Shown one piece after another: positions 1 through 6,776 of a stretch of 22,528 nt of DNA (position 1 is the stretch's first letter; every line of letters begins with the position of its first letter). The stretch comes from Christensenella sp. UBA7588 (lineage in GTDB: Bacteria; Bacillota; Clostridia; Christensenellales; CAG-917). The position numbers and the translations under genes are program-made. The notes below the pieces were generated by a model that saw only the letters and a program-made list of their open reading frames with translations, had not been told where the DNA came from and did no database searches. The stretch covers positions 1-22,528 of the forward strand of contig DLKM01000005.1 in NCBI GenBank assembly GCA_002478945.1. Reading direction: 5' to 3'.

Positions 1-17
1 AAGCTGGTGGATTTTTA

Positions 18-46
18 TTTACAAACTTAAAGCCTTGTGATACAAT
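18..46 (+). promoter_or_regulatory. Promoter of tRNA-Leu
   Basis: The -35 box is TTTACA (18-23), followed by a 17-bp spacer and the -10 box TACAAT (41-46). A TG one base before the -10 box makes it an extended -10. The start would be near 53, about 46 nt before the mature tRNA 5' end, which is normal for a tRNA precursor. Read by eye against the sigma-A consensus. Confidence 0.6.
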
Positions 47-98
47 TATTTTCGCAAAATACAAGGTGTGGTCGGAATTCAATTTTCACCATAAACAA

Positions 99-185
99 GC
101 CGGAATGGCGGAATAGGCAGACGCAAGGGACTTAAAATCCCTCGATGGAAACATCGTATCGGTTCGACCCCGATTTTCGGCACCA
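99..185 (+). tRNA. tRNA-Leu, anticodon UAA
   Basis: Class II tRNA of 87 nt including an encoded CCA end (183-185). The acceptor stem GCCGGAA (99-105) pairs with TTTCGGC (175-181), with one G-T pair and discriminator A182. The D-arm has TGGCGGAATAGGCAGACGC. The anticodon arm AGGGA/TCCCT encloses the loop CTTAAAA, giving anticodon TAA, which reads UUA leucine codons. A variable arm (GATGG...CATC) is followed by a T-arm with GGTTCGACC. All diagnostic elements are intact, so I expect a working gene. It is monocistronic, with a promoter upstream and a terminator directly after CCA. Confidence 0.97.
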
Positions 186-220
186 AACGTCCCGTAATCT
201 TAATACGGGACGTTATTTTT
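186..220 (+). terminator. Intrinsic terminator of tRNA-Leu
   Basis: Perfect 11-bp stem AACGTCCCGTA (186-196) / TACGGGACGTT (204-214) with a 7-nt loop, then ATTTTT. It starts on the base after the CCA end, so it terminates the tRNA transcript. Confidence 0.93.
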
Positions 221-323
221 ACGTTTTAGGCAAATTTCGCTTTGTATGGCAAAGTTTTCATACCTTTGTCGTATATCGGTACAGTTGTACCGACAACGGA
301 CGATTTTCAAAACAAAAAACCTA

Positions 324-352
324 TTGCAAAGCTATGCGCGCGATGCTATAAT
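324..352 (+). promoter_or_regulatory. Promoter of the degenerate-EAL gene
   Basis: TTGCAA (324-329), a 17-bp spacer and a perfect TATAAT (347-352) preceded by TG (extended -10). The start would lie near 359, leaving a roughly 55-nt leader that holds the palindrome TGCGTATACGCA (375-386), a possible operator or hairpin. Confidence 0.75.
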
Positions 353-414
353 TATAGAGTATATTGAAGTACTATGCGTATACGCACTTGCGTGCGCAGG
401 CGCAATGAGGCAAT

Positions 415-2199
415 ATGAATTCCACCACTTACGCAAAACGAACGCTTTACAAGCCTATCGACTTCTTCTTCAGGGGAGTTGCCGATTCTTCCACCAAAAA
501 CAAAAAGGTGGTTTTCGTCGATGCGTTTCAGGTTATGAACGACCGTTATCTCGGCAGAATGAGCGTAAGCAACTACTTTTACATTGCGGAGAGTTCGGTT
601 CGTATAAACGAGCTTAACGTGATTGCGCTTGAAGAACTTCGCAATTACGACCTCGTTATGCGTGAGAATTTTCTTATTCCCGACGTGACGTACAGCCTTG
701 CGGTGTCCACTCGTTTTTTGGATAACGACAAAGATTTTGACATATTGCTTTCCTTGCTCAAAGATTGCGGATATAAAAAGAGCAATCTGATAATTTCGTT
801 TTTTGTCAGTTCGTTGGTATCTTTGGACGAAAACGGCAAAGCGCGCTACAATCGTTTGCGCAAGGCAGGGTACAAGGTATGCGCTTCTGCGTACGGCGAG
901 GACTACAATTCGCTCGACGTGTTCGGAGAGTTTAATTTTGATTATTTAAGATGCGAGGCGCAATACTTCGACGCCACGCCCAACAAGAAAAAAGTGCTTG
1001 CAATGCTTTTGAATTTTTGCAAGACGAATAAAATCGCTTTCGTTATGGAAGGAGTGGACGCACCTGCACAGTATGCAAGATACAAGCGCGAAGGCGTCAA
1101 ACTTATGACGGGCAGAGCGGTATCGAAACTCTCTCGTTGGGTTACCAACGAATTTTTGGGAGTAAAAGCCCCCGTCGGCAAGGAAAAGGACGCATATCTC
1201 AAGAGATTGCAAAAAGACCTCGACGCAAAGAAAAAAGCGGAGGACGCAGAGCTTGACGCGCTTCGTCGCGTGGCAATCGAGAAAGCGCAAGCAGAGGACG
1301 GAAGCAAAGTTATGCCGACGGCACCTCGACCCGAACTTGCAAAATCTCCGTACCAGATTAGGCTCGAACAACAAAAACTCAACGCAAAGAAAGCGGCGGA
1401 GGAGAGATTGGAGGCGCAGGCACGTCTTATCAATCAGCATCCCGAGGATACGAGCGAAAAGGACAAGAAACTTATTACCGAAATGTCTCGAATGAGATAT
1501 GAGGGAGACATACAGAGTGCGTTGGCATTGTCGTTCGCATCGCAGAAAAAGAGCGAACTCGGCGTAGACCGCAAACTCGACGACGTAAAAATCGCAGATG
1601 AGAAGCCGTCCAAACGCAAGGCAAGCGAACCTGTGAAAGAAATCGTCGTCGACGAGGAAGAAAACAGCGTTGCCGCGCCGATACGTCCCGAAACTCCGAG
1701 CGGTTTTGCCACTCCGAAAAAGCCCAAGAAAATCAAAGCAAATTTCGAGGGAGAGAAGAAACTGTACGACGAGTTCAAAAACGATAGTTTGTTCGGCGGT
1801 CTCGGAATGGGAACGGGAATGAAAGGTTTCGGCGTTACGATGCACATCGAGAGTAAGAGCGAGGACGAACCCGACCTTGTCGGCAAATATAACGAAAAAG
1901 GTCAATGGGTTGACGAGGACGGCAACGTCTTTAACGGCTACTTCGACGTGGACGGCAACTGGGTTGAATACGAGCAATTCGACGTAACCAACGAAGGTCA
2001 TTACAACGAAAACGCACAATGGGTTGACAAAGACGGCAACGTTTACGACGGTTATTTCGACGAAGAAGGCAGGTGGATAGATTATACCTACACCGACCAA
2101 AGCGGCGAAATCGTAGACAACGGCTACTTTGACGATTCGATAGGCAAATGGGTGCCGTTCGGCTACTTTGCGGGCGACGGAACGTATCATAAATTCTGA
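415..2199 (+). CDS. Degenerate EAL-domain protein with C-terminal aromatic/Gly repeats
   Basis: The 594-aa protein begins with a region (about 30-240) that follows the EAL phosphodiesterase fold by pattern. RYNRLRKAGYKV is followed by SAYGEDYNSL (158-167) where active EAL enzymes have DDFGTGYSSL, then DYLRCE (176-181) for DYLKID, EGVD (212-215) for EGVE, and TGRAVSK (232-238) for the QGYLFGKP region. The EAL signature and the metal-binding aspartates of DDFG are missing, so it is probably a catalytically dead binding or scaffold protein. Residues about 255-480 are Lys/Glu/Ala-rich and likely coiled coil. Residues about 490-594 carry repeats of the type GYFDxxGxW and QWVDxDGNV. There is no signal peptide or membrane helix, so it is likely cytosolic. 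Start: ATG 415 after GAGG (407-410). The next gene follows 184 nt later without a clear terminator. Whether it binds c-di-GMP is unknown. Confidence 0.72.
   Translation: MNSTTYAKRTLYKPIDFFFRGVADSSTKNKKVVFVDAFQVMNDRYLGRMSVSNYFYIAESSVRINELNVIALEELRNYDLVMRENFLIPDVTYSLAVSTRFLDNDKDFDILLSLLKDCGYKKSNLIISFFVSSLVSLDENGKARYNRLRKAGYKVCASAYGEDYNSLDVFGEFNFDYLRCEAQYFDATPNKKKVLAMLLNFCKTNKIAFVMEGVDAPAQYARYKREGVKLMTGRAVSKLSRWVTNEFLGVKAPVGKEKDAYLKRLQKDLDAKKKAEDAELDALRRVAIEKAQAEDGSKVMPTAPRPELAKSPYQIRLEQQKLNAKKAAEERLEAQARLINQHPEDTSEKDKKLITEMSRMRYEGDIQSALALSFASQKKSELGVDRKLDDVKIADEKPSKRKASEPVKEIVVDEEENSVAAPIRPETPSGFATPKKPKKIKANFEGEKKLYDEFKNDSLFGGLGMGTGMKGFGVTMHIESKSEDEPDLVGKYNEKGQWVDEDGNVFNGYFDVDGNWVEYEQFDVTNEGHYNENAQWVDKDGNVYDGYFDEEGRWIDYTYTDQSGEIVDNGYFDDSIGKWVPFGYFAGDGTYHKF
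1903..2042 (+). repeat. Tandem coding repeat (QWVDxDGNV...GYFD unit)
   Basis: Near-identical 26-bp segments at 1903-1928 and 2017-2042, both beginning CAATGGGTTGAC, recur with a 114-bp period inside the EAL-like gene. They encode two copies of a 38-residue unit, and a degenerate third unit follows (GYFDDSIGKW). The conservation at DNA level suggests recent duplication or selection on the repeat. Confidence 0.75.
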
Positions 2200-2262
2200 G
2201 CAAAAATCGTCGCTATGGCAACGACAACCCGCACAAGTGCGTATTGCCAAGAACCAAGTATG

Positions 2263-2277
2263 GTGGGCGTTGCCCAC
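2263..2277. repeat. Small intergenic triloop hairpin
   Basis: GTGGGC-GTT-GCCCAC: perfect 6-bp stem with a 3-nt loop, preceded by CAAGTATG (2255-2262). The same 8 bases precede the hairpin before topA. One of a scattered set (see findings). No T-run follows, so it is not an ordinary terminator. Confidence 0.6.
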
Positions 2278-2383
2278 ACCTGAATTTATGTCATTCCGAG
2301 GAACAACGAACGGTGCGACGTGGGAATCCGGCGCAGCGAAATTCAAAAAACATCTGCACGTTCGTGTGTAGTAGAGACAACAA

Positions 2384-3463
2384 ATGAGCGAAGAACAAAC
2401 TCAAAACACCGATATTACGCAAGATAGCGAGCAACAGGATTCTCTTGCCGAGCAAGAGCAACCCGAGGAGGCTCAATCTTCCGAATACGGCAAAAAGGGT
2501 AAGAAAGGCAAAAAAGACAAGAATTCTGCCCAAAACGCCGAGAAAGAACAATCCCGTCTCAAGAAGGAATGGGAAGATTCTATCGTTGCGTCAAAAAAGG
2601 TCAAGAGGGAAGAAACTCGTCGCAAAGTCAAACGTGCGATGCTCATTTTGCTCGTCTTTTCGCTTATCGTTACGTCTATCGTCTATATGATGCTTTTGTT
2701 CGTTCAAGAAAACAGCGTTCGCATTACCGCTCGTTCGGAGAATAAAGAAAAGGCCATATCGATGTCCGTCGACAACGAGTATTGGACTCCGTATCTCAAC
2801 ATCGAAGGACCCAAACAGATGTGGGATTTGAGTTATAACCCGATTTACAACAGGGAAAAAATCCCCACCGTCGACGAAGTGCGCGAATTGTTGACTGCAG
2901 ACGACGTCGAAACGGGCGTTATGAACGGCAACAGATATATTCAATTTGTGTTTATGCTCAAGAATACGGGTAGCGAACCTGCGTTTGTCAATTACGAAAT
3001 GACGCTCGAGTTTGACAAATTCAATCTTCAGGACGCTGTCAGAGTGATGTGGGGCGAATCCTACAAGAGCAATCCGACAGCGGACGTAAGCGTATATGCG
3101 GCGTTGAGCAACAATCAGCGTCTTGCTTCCACCGCAATAAACGCAGAACGCACGGTAGAGGACGGATTTATCGAATACGTCGCATATCCCGTCGGTTCGG
3201 ACAGGGAAAGTTTTAGTCTTGCCGAATACGAAAACGTGAAACTCTCAACCGACGAAGATAAAAAACTTGCCGCACAGGCAGGGTATTTCGCAACCACGCC
3301 GTTTGCGTCCGACGAATTTGTTTTTCAACGTGACACGACGCTTGCCGTCGGAGATATAATGTATTGCTACGTCAGTATATGGCTCGAGGGTAGCGACTTC
3401 GATTGCAACGATGCGAGACTCGGCGGATACTGCAAGCTCGGATTAAACTTCTTCGCTTATTGA
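2384..3463 (+). CDS. Membrane-anchored camelysin/TasA-like C-terminal domain protein
   Basis: A 359-aa protein with an acidic, Gln-rich N-terminus, then a Lys-rich stretch (about 36-84), a single transmembrane helix (about 85-107) and a roughly 250-aa domain. The positive-inside rule places the N-terminus in the cytosol and the large domain outside. The extracellular part ends with IWLEGSDFDCND (332-343) followed by a LGG...KLGLNF tail. A very similar motif, IWIDGNDGDCND, ends the next protein, which has a SipW-type signal peptide, so the two probably share a fold. FVFMLKNTGSEPAFVNYEM (about 188-206) resembles the beta-sandwich 'NTGSxPA' segments of secreted TasA/camelysin-like proteins. There is no cleavable-looking signal, so it could be an anchor for the secreted paralogue. 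Probably transcribed with the upstream gene. The exact function is unknown to me. Confidence 0.6.
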   Translation: MSEEQTQNTDITQDSEQQDSLAEQEQPEEAQSSEYGKKGKKGKKDKNSAQNAEKEQSRLKKEWEDSIVASKKVKREETRRKVKRAMLILLVFSLIVTSIVYMMLLFVQENSVRITARSENKEKAISMSVDNEYWTPYLNIEGPKQMWDLSYNPIYNREKIPTVDEVRELLTADDVETGVMNGNRYIQFVFMLKNTGSEPAFVNYEMTLEFDKFNLQDAVRVMWGESYKSNPTADVSVYAALSNNQRLASTAINAERTVEDGFIEYVAYPVGSDRESFSLAEYENVKLSTDEDKKLAAQAGYFATTPFASDEFVFQRDTTLAVGDIMYCYVSIWLEGSDFDCNDARLGGYCKLGLNFFAY

Positions 3464-4042
3464 TTTTCAGGTCGCAACATTATCGGTTTTATTGCGTTTT
3501 CACTACGTTTTTGTGGAAAAATCGCTCTTTCGCTTATAAATTTATTAAAAAACTTATTGCGTGTTTGACCTGCGCGTGCGAGCGTATGCGTGAGAGCGCA
3601 CGATGTTATATAAAATGCATATTAGAACTTATATAGCGCATAAAGCGAAAGAAAAGTGAATATCGATGCATAATGATGTATATTTATACAAAAATCAAAA
3701 ATCGACAAAATTAAAAATGTGTATTAAAATCATACACTTGATGTAAATAAAATCGGTATTTTTGCATCGAAACAAGTTGAAATATAAAGAAAAATTTATT
3801 TTGGTGTTGACATCGATGCATAAAAGATTTATAATTCGTGTATAAACAAGTCGCATCTGCGCGCACCCGTACGCATATAATGTGGCGTCGGCAGGGAAGC
3901 GTCTCCGTGGAATTTTGCGAAAAAACGAAATTTGACGAATGGACTGCACCTCACGGCAAAGCGACAATCGGTAATCAAAAATAAAAATAAATATAGGGCA
4001 TCTTGTTTTAGAAAGGGCAAGACGCTCGATAAGGAGAAAACG
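3464..4042. other. AT-rich regulatory intergenic region with repeated ATGCAT boxes
   Basis: This 579-nt gap holds no credible gene. It contains ATCGATGCATAA at 3662-3673 and again at 3812-3823, the second copy starting at the last base of the -35 box and lying in the promoter spacer. A further ATGCAT lies near 3615, and there are several A/T tracts. The last 200 nt form the leader of the TasA-like mRNA. Just before the ribosome binding site, GGGCATCTTG and GGCAAGACGC could pair. The repeated box looks like an operator, but its regulator is unknown. Confidence 0.55.
3807..3835 (+). promoter_or_regulatory. Strong consensus promoter of the TasA-like gene
   Basis: TTGACA (3807-3812), a 17-bp spacer and TATAAT (3830-3835) match the sigma-A consensus exactly. 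The predicted start is near 3842, giving an unusually long leader of about 200 nt. The spacer contains ATCGATGCATAA, which is repeated 150 bp upstream, so a regulator could act directly on this promoter. Confidence 0.88.
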
Positions 4043-5083
4043 ATGAAAAAGAAAGGTTTGATTATTTCAACAGTCGTTATGGTTGTTGTCTTGATTGCAT
4101 CTCTCACAACCGCTACATACGCTTGGTTTACGGCAACGGCTGAAACGACCATTGAAAAAATCGATTTCAGCGTCAGTTCAGGTTCCGACGTATCTATCGG
4201 CTTGAGCAGTACAAATATTTATCAAGCAGGTGCTTCGTCCAGCGCATTCCGCTCAGGCACGACCACAATCGGCAACGCTTATGCGACAACCGACGATAGC
4301 GGCACTTCTGTTCCTAACGAGGTTCTTCAAGCTGGTAACGGTTACTGGGAAGGCAACAACGGTCTCGGCAACAGAATCGATATGCAGTTGAGCTTGACCA
4401 ATATGACCAAAGCAGTCGGTACGGGTAAATCCGGCGCAACGGCAGACGGCACGTTCAATTTGGCGGCTATCAGAACGGTTGCATCCGCAAATGCTACGGG
4501 TATGGTCGTTTCCGAAGGTCTTGCAGAAGTTGCATCTACAAACGGCGCAACTCCCGCATACGGACAAAAAGACTATTTGGACGTCGTTATCGGTGTTCAA
4601 GCGGCAGCGGCAGACTTGTACAGCATCATCTGCAACGTTACCATCAACCCCAACTCCGGCGACATCGACCTTGGTATGAACGCGGCAATTCACGTTGCGT
4701 GGGCTATTGACGGAATGATTGGCGCAGATACGCCCGCAAATCAAGTCGTAGACGCATACGGTAGCAACAATCACTACAACACGACCACCGCAAGTCTCGC
4801 AAAAAAACTCGTTGACGGAAACACTAATACAGTAGCTTATGGCGGAAACGAATCTCAAACGTTGAACAACGGCGCAACGAACATTCCGATTACGATTGCA
4901 GGAGACCCAAATACTCAAACTGGAACCGATTATCTTGACAGGTCAACGATTTATCAAATTCATCTTTTGATTTGGATTGACGGTAATGACGGAGACTGCA
5001 ACGACCAAGCAAAAGGCGTTTCTTCTTCAATCTATATCAACTTCGGTACGACGCATCCTCAAAGAACTCAACAAGGTAACTAA
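4043..5083 (+). CDS. Secreted TasA/camelysin-like protein with SipW-type signal peptide
   Basis: A 346-aa protein beginning with a SipW-dependent-type signal peptide: KKK, a hydrophobic stretch (about 5-24) and the tail TATYAWFTATAET (23-35). Cleavage probably falls after Ala27. The mature part is rich in Asn, Thr, Ser, Gly and Ala, with segments typical of extracellular beta-rich fibre or matrix proteins. It ends near IWIDGNDGDCND (310-321), the motif shared with the membrane-anchored neighbour. The start ATG 4043 is chosen because AAGGAG (4031-4036) sits 6 nt upstream and the signal peptide starts there; the open frame continues 37 codons further upstream but that part has no support. It is probably a major surface or matrix protein: perfect promoter, own terminator, and a cognate signal peptidase gene next. 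The TasA/camelysin assignment rests on the signal type and context, not on full-length similarity. Confidence 0.75.
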   Translation: MKKKGLIISTVVMVVVLIASLTTATYAWFTATAETTIEKIDFSVSSGSDVSIGLSSTNIYQAGASSSAFRSGTTTIGNAYATTDDSGTSVPNEVLQAGNGYWEGNNGLGNRIDMQLSLTNMTKAVGTGKSGATADGTFNLAAIRTVASANATGMVVSEGLAEVASTNGATPAYGQKDYLDVVIGVQAAAADLYSIICNVTINPNSGDIDLGMNAAIHVAWAIDGMIGADTPANQVVDAYGSNNHYNTTTASLAKKLVDGNTNTVAYGGNESQTLNNGATNIPITIAGDPNTQTGTDYLDRSTIYQIHLLIWIDGNDGDCNDQAKGVSSSIYINFGTTHPQRTQQGN

Positions 5084-5110
5084 GTATCAAAGTAACTAAA
5101 CAAAAAAATG

Positions 5111-5137
5111 CACGGCTCGAATGAGCCGTGTTTTTTT
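5111..5137 (+). terminator. Intrinsic terminator after the TasA-like gene
   Basis: Perfect 8-bp GC-rich stem CACGGCTC/GAGCCGTG with a GAAT loop, followed by seven T and preceded by a run of A. It ends the TasA-like transcript 28 nt after the stop codon. Confidence 0.95.
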
Positions 5138-5285
5138 GTGCGGAAATCGAATTCCTCGATTGCAGGGAAGGAGTTTGTTTTTTGTTTTTGCGAGTAAAAT
5201 GCTATAAAAAGCTGCAAAACGCATTAAATTCTCTAAAAAAAATTCGAACTATGACTGTTTGAGCCGTCGTAGGCAAAATTTGCTA

Positions 5286-5314
5286 TTGACATCGTCGTTT
5301 AGATAAGTTAAAAT
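5286..5314 (+). promoter_or_regulatory. Strong promoter of the first sipW gene
   Basis: TTGACA (5286-5291), a 17-bp spacer and TAAAAT (5309-5314). The predicted start is near 5321. The sequence TTGACATCG is also found at the -35 of the TasA-like promoter (3807-3815), hinting at shared control. Confidence 0.82.
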
Positions 5315-5320
5315 CTATAT

Positions 5321-5338
5321 GTATAGTTATAACTATAC
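5321..5338. promoter_or_regulatory. Perfect 18-bp palindrome at the start site (putative operator)
   Basis: GTATAGTTATAACTATAC is its own reverse complement and begins about 7 bp after the -10 box, on the predicted transcription start. This position and symmetry suit a dimeric repressor. As RNA it could also form a weak 5'-end hairpin. The binding protein is unknown. Confidence 0.6.
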
Positions 5339-5509
5339 GCTACAGCAAAATCATTCGAGCAAAGCGGGGCAGTACGTCTCGTTCAATGGCAATAAGTATG
5401 GCTCGATGACGTCAATAGCATTTGTTCTCCTCTCGGTTTCGCTTGTGGCGAGGCATACGGCAATAAGTCTTGGGTTGAGGGCAGAGAAGCATCAAAAGGA
5501 AGGTTATTT

Positions 5510-6532
5510 ATGAGCATCAAGGAAAAACTTGCTTCCACAGCAAAAGAGAAAAAACAACTCACACCCAAACAGCAAAAAGTGCGCAACATTCTCAACTGGG
5601 TTGCCACGGGTGTTTGTATCGTAGTTATCGTATTTGCATTGGTCGTAGCGATATTTATGATTTCGAGTGCGTCGAACGAAGAAAAACTTATGAAGTTCGG
5701 CAAAAAAATCTATATGAACGTCGTTTCCGATTCTATGTCTCCCGTATTTACGAAGAACGACGTCATTATCGTAGAATCTTTTGATAAAGACGTTGATTTG
5801 GACAAAATCAAAGTAGGTCAAATCGTTACCTACAAAATGCAAAAGGGGACTCATTTCTATTTCAATACCCACAGAATCATAGCTCTCGAATATGACGAAA
5901 AAAACAACTTGAGCAAAGTTATCACTCGAGGCGACAATCAGAACGGCACTTGGCAAGCCGCCGCTGAAGAATACGCAAAGAACGGTTCCGCAGGCAGTTT
6001 CGATATTATCGGCGTAAGAGAGTTGGTAGACATCGGCGCAATTCGCGGAACGTGGGGTTCTGTCAACGAGGACGGCACCTATACGGCAGGCAAAATGCTC
6101 AAAGGTTGCGGCGCATTCTCCAACTGGATTCAAGACCAAGACCCCGAAAGCGGACATTTCGGCGAATGCATGAAGGTGCGTTTCTTCTGCATCGTAGTGT
6201 TGCCGTTGATTTTGCTGTTCGTCGTTTACGCATTCGTGCTTATCCGCACTCTCGTTATTGCGAAACTCGAAAATCAAAACAAAGTCCAAGCAGAGCAAGT
6301 TATTACCGTCGACAGTTTGTCCGATGAGGAAAAACGTCGTCTTGCTCAAGAATATCTTGCTTCGTTGGCGCAGGATACTTCCGACCCGACCAAAGTCGTT
6401 CAGGACGCGCAAGAGGGTAGCGACAAAGTTGTTGCCTCCGAGCCGCAACCGACGACTGTCGACGACGAGCCTACACTCGTAGACGAAAAAGTCGATACGG
6501 AAAGCTCCGACGATAAGCAGGACAATCAATAA
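5510..6532 (+). CDS. sipW: SipW-type signal peptidase I, long form
   Basis: Membrane serine protease that removes signal peptides outside the membrane. It is of the SipW/ER type, which uses a Ser-His pair instead of Ser-Lys. The 340 aa show a basic N-terminus, helix 1 (about 32-52), SDSMSP with nucleophile Ser75, NTHRII with His121, the conserved GDN (141-143), helix 2 (about 225-248), and a long acidic tail predicted to be cytosolic. An insertion of about 75 residues between GDN and helix 2, with Cys200 and Cys220, makes it longer than the usual roughly 190-aa SipW. The tail contains DSLSDEEKRRL, nearly the same as in the second SipW of this locus. The start is fixed by AGGAAGG (5497-5503), 6 nt upstream. 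It lies directly after a SipW-type substrate, which suggests it processes it. Whether it or the second copy is the true partner is not known. Confidence 0.85.
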   Translation: MSIKEKLASTAKEKKQLTPKQQKVRNILNWVATGVCIVVIVFALVVAIFMISSASNEEKLMKFGKKIYMNVVSDSMSPVFTKNDVIIVESFDKDVDLDKIKVGQIVTYKMQKGTHFYFNTHRIIALEYDEKNNLSKVITRGDNQNGTWQAAAEEYAKNGSAGSFDIIGVRELVDIGAIRGTWGSVNEDGTYTAGKMLKGCGAFSNWIQDQDPESGHFGECMKVRFFCIVVLPLILLFVVYAFVLIRTLVIAKLENQNKVQAEQVITVDSLSDEEKRRLAQEYLASLAQDTSDPTKVVQDAQEGSDKVVASEPQPTTVDDEPTLVDEKVDTESSDDKQDNQ

Positions 6533-6543
6533 TGCGTTTTACG

Positions 6544-6582
6544 CTATCGCACGCTTTTGCGTGCGATAGGCGTTTGCTTTTT
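6544..6582 (+). terminator. Intrinsic terminator after the first sipW gene
   Basis: Perfect 11-bp stem CTATCGCACGC (6544-6554) / GCGTGCGATAG (6559-6569) with a TTTT loop, then TTTGCTTTTT. It starts 11 nt after the stop codon. Confidence 0.85.
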
Positions 6583-6607
6583 GACGATTTTATATCTTTG
6601 ATATAAC
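6581..6607 (+). promoter_or_regulatory. Possible promoter of the McrB-like gene
   Basis: TTGACG (6581-6586) and TATAAC (6602-6607) with a short 15-bp spacer, in the gap between terminator and gene. A near-palindrome TGCGC-ATATAA-GCGCA lies just downstream (near 6627-6642). Weak match, and no better candidate seen by eye. Confidence 0.3.
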
Positions 6608-6776
6608 GTGCGACGGGAAAGTTGTGCGCATATAAGCGCACGCGCCTATATTCGTCCTATACTGCGTTGTTATTGCTTTCGAGGGGACGTTTCGCAATCG
6701 TGCAAAAATCTCTCGCTCGGCGGGAGTCGGCCGAAGCCTTTCGGGTTTTGTCCGCTATGCATAAATAAGCAATTAT

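Larger units (their letters stand above)
5084..5509. other. Intergenic region: terminator, promoter, operator-like palindrome, long leader
   Basis: This 426-nt gap has the TasA-like gene's terminator at its start, an AT-rich stretch with nothing recognisable (about 5140-5285), the sipW promoter with a start-site palindrome, and a leader of about 170-190 nt. The leader contains GGCAATAAGT twice (5388-5397 and 5459-5468). A 64-codon open frame at 5319-5513 is not believed to be a gene. Confidence 0.6.

Noticed and set aside
946..2346. Long open frame of 466 codons on the - strand over the EAL-like gene
   Set aside because: It is a shadow of codon bias in the true gene: Phe/Val/Cys/Arg-rich low-complexity product without domains, and the + strand frame has promoter, domain pattern and repeats.
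3473..3500. Terminator after the membrane-anchored gene (CGCAA...TTGCGTTTT)
   Set aside because: The stem is only 5 bp with a 14-nt loop and the T-run has four bases; too weak to annotate.
3842..4042. c-di-GMP (GEMM) riboswitch in the TasA-like leader
   Set aside because: Tempting because of the EAL-like gene nearby, but the conserved GCAAA/GGGACGCAAAGCC and GGGGTTACCGA segments are not present.
5319..5513. Small open frame of 64 codons before the first sipW
   Set aside because: It starts on the predicted transcription start, crosses the palindrome and leader repeats and overlaps the sipW start; no ribosome binding site.
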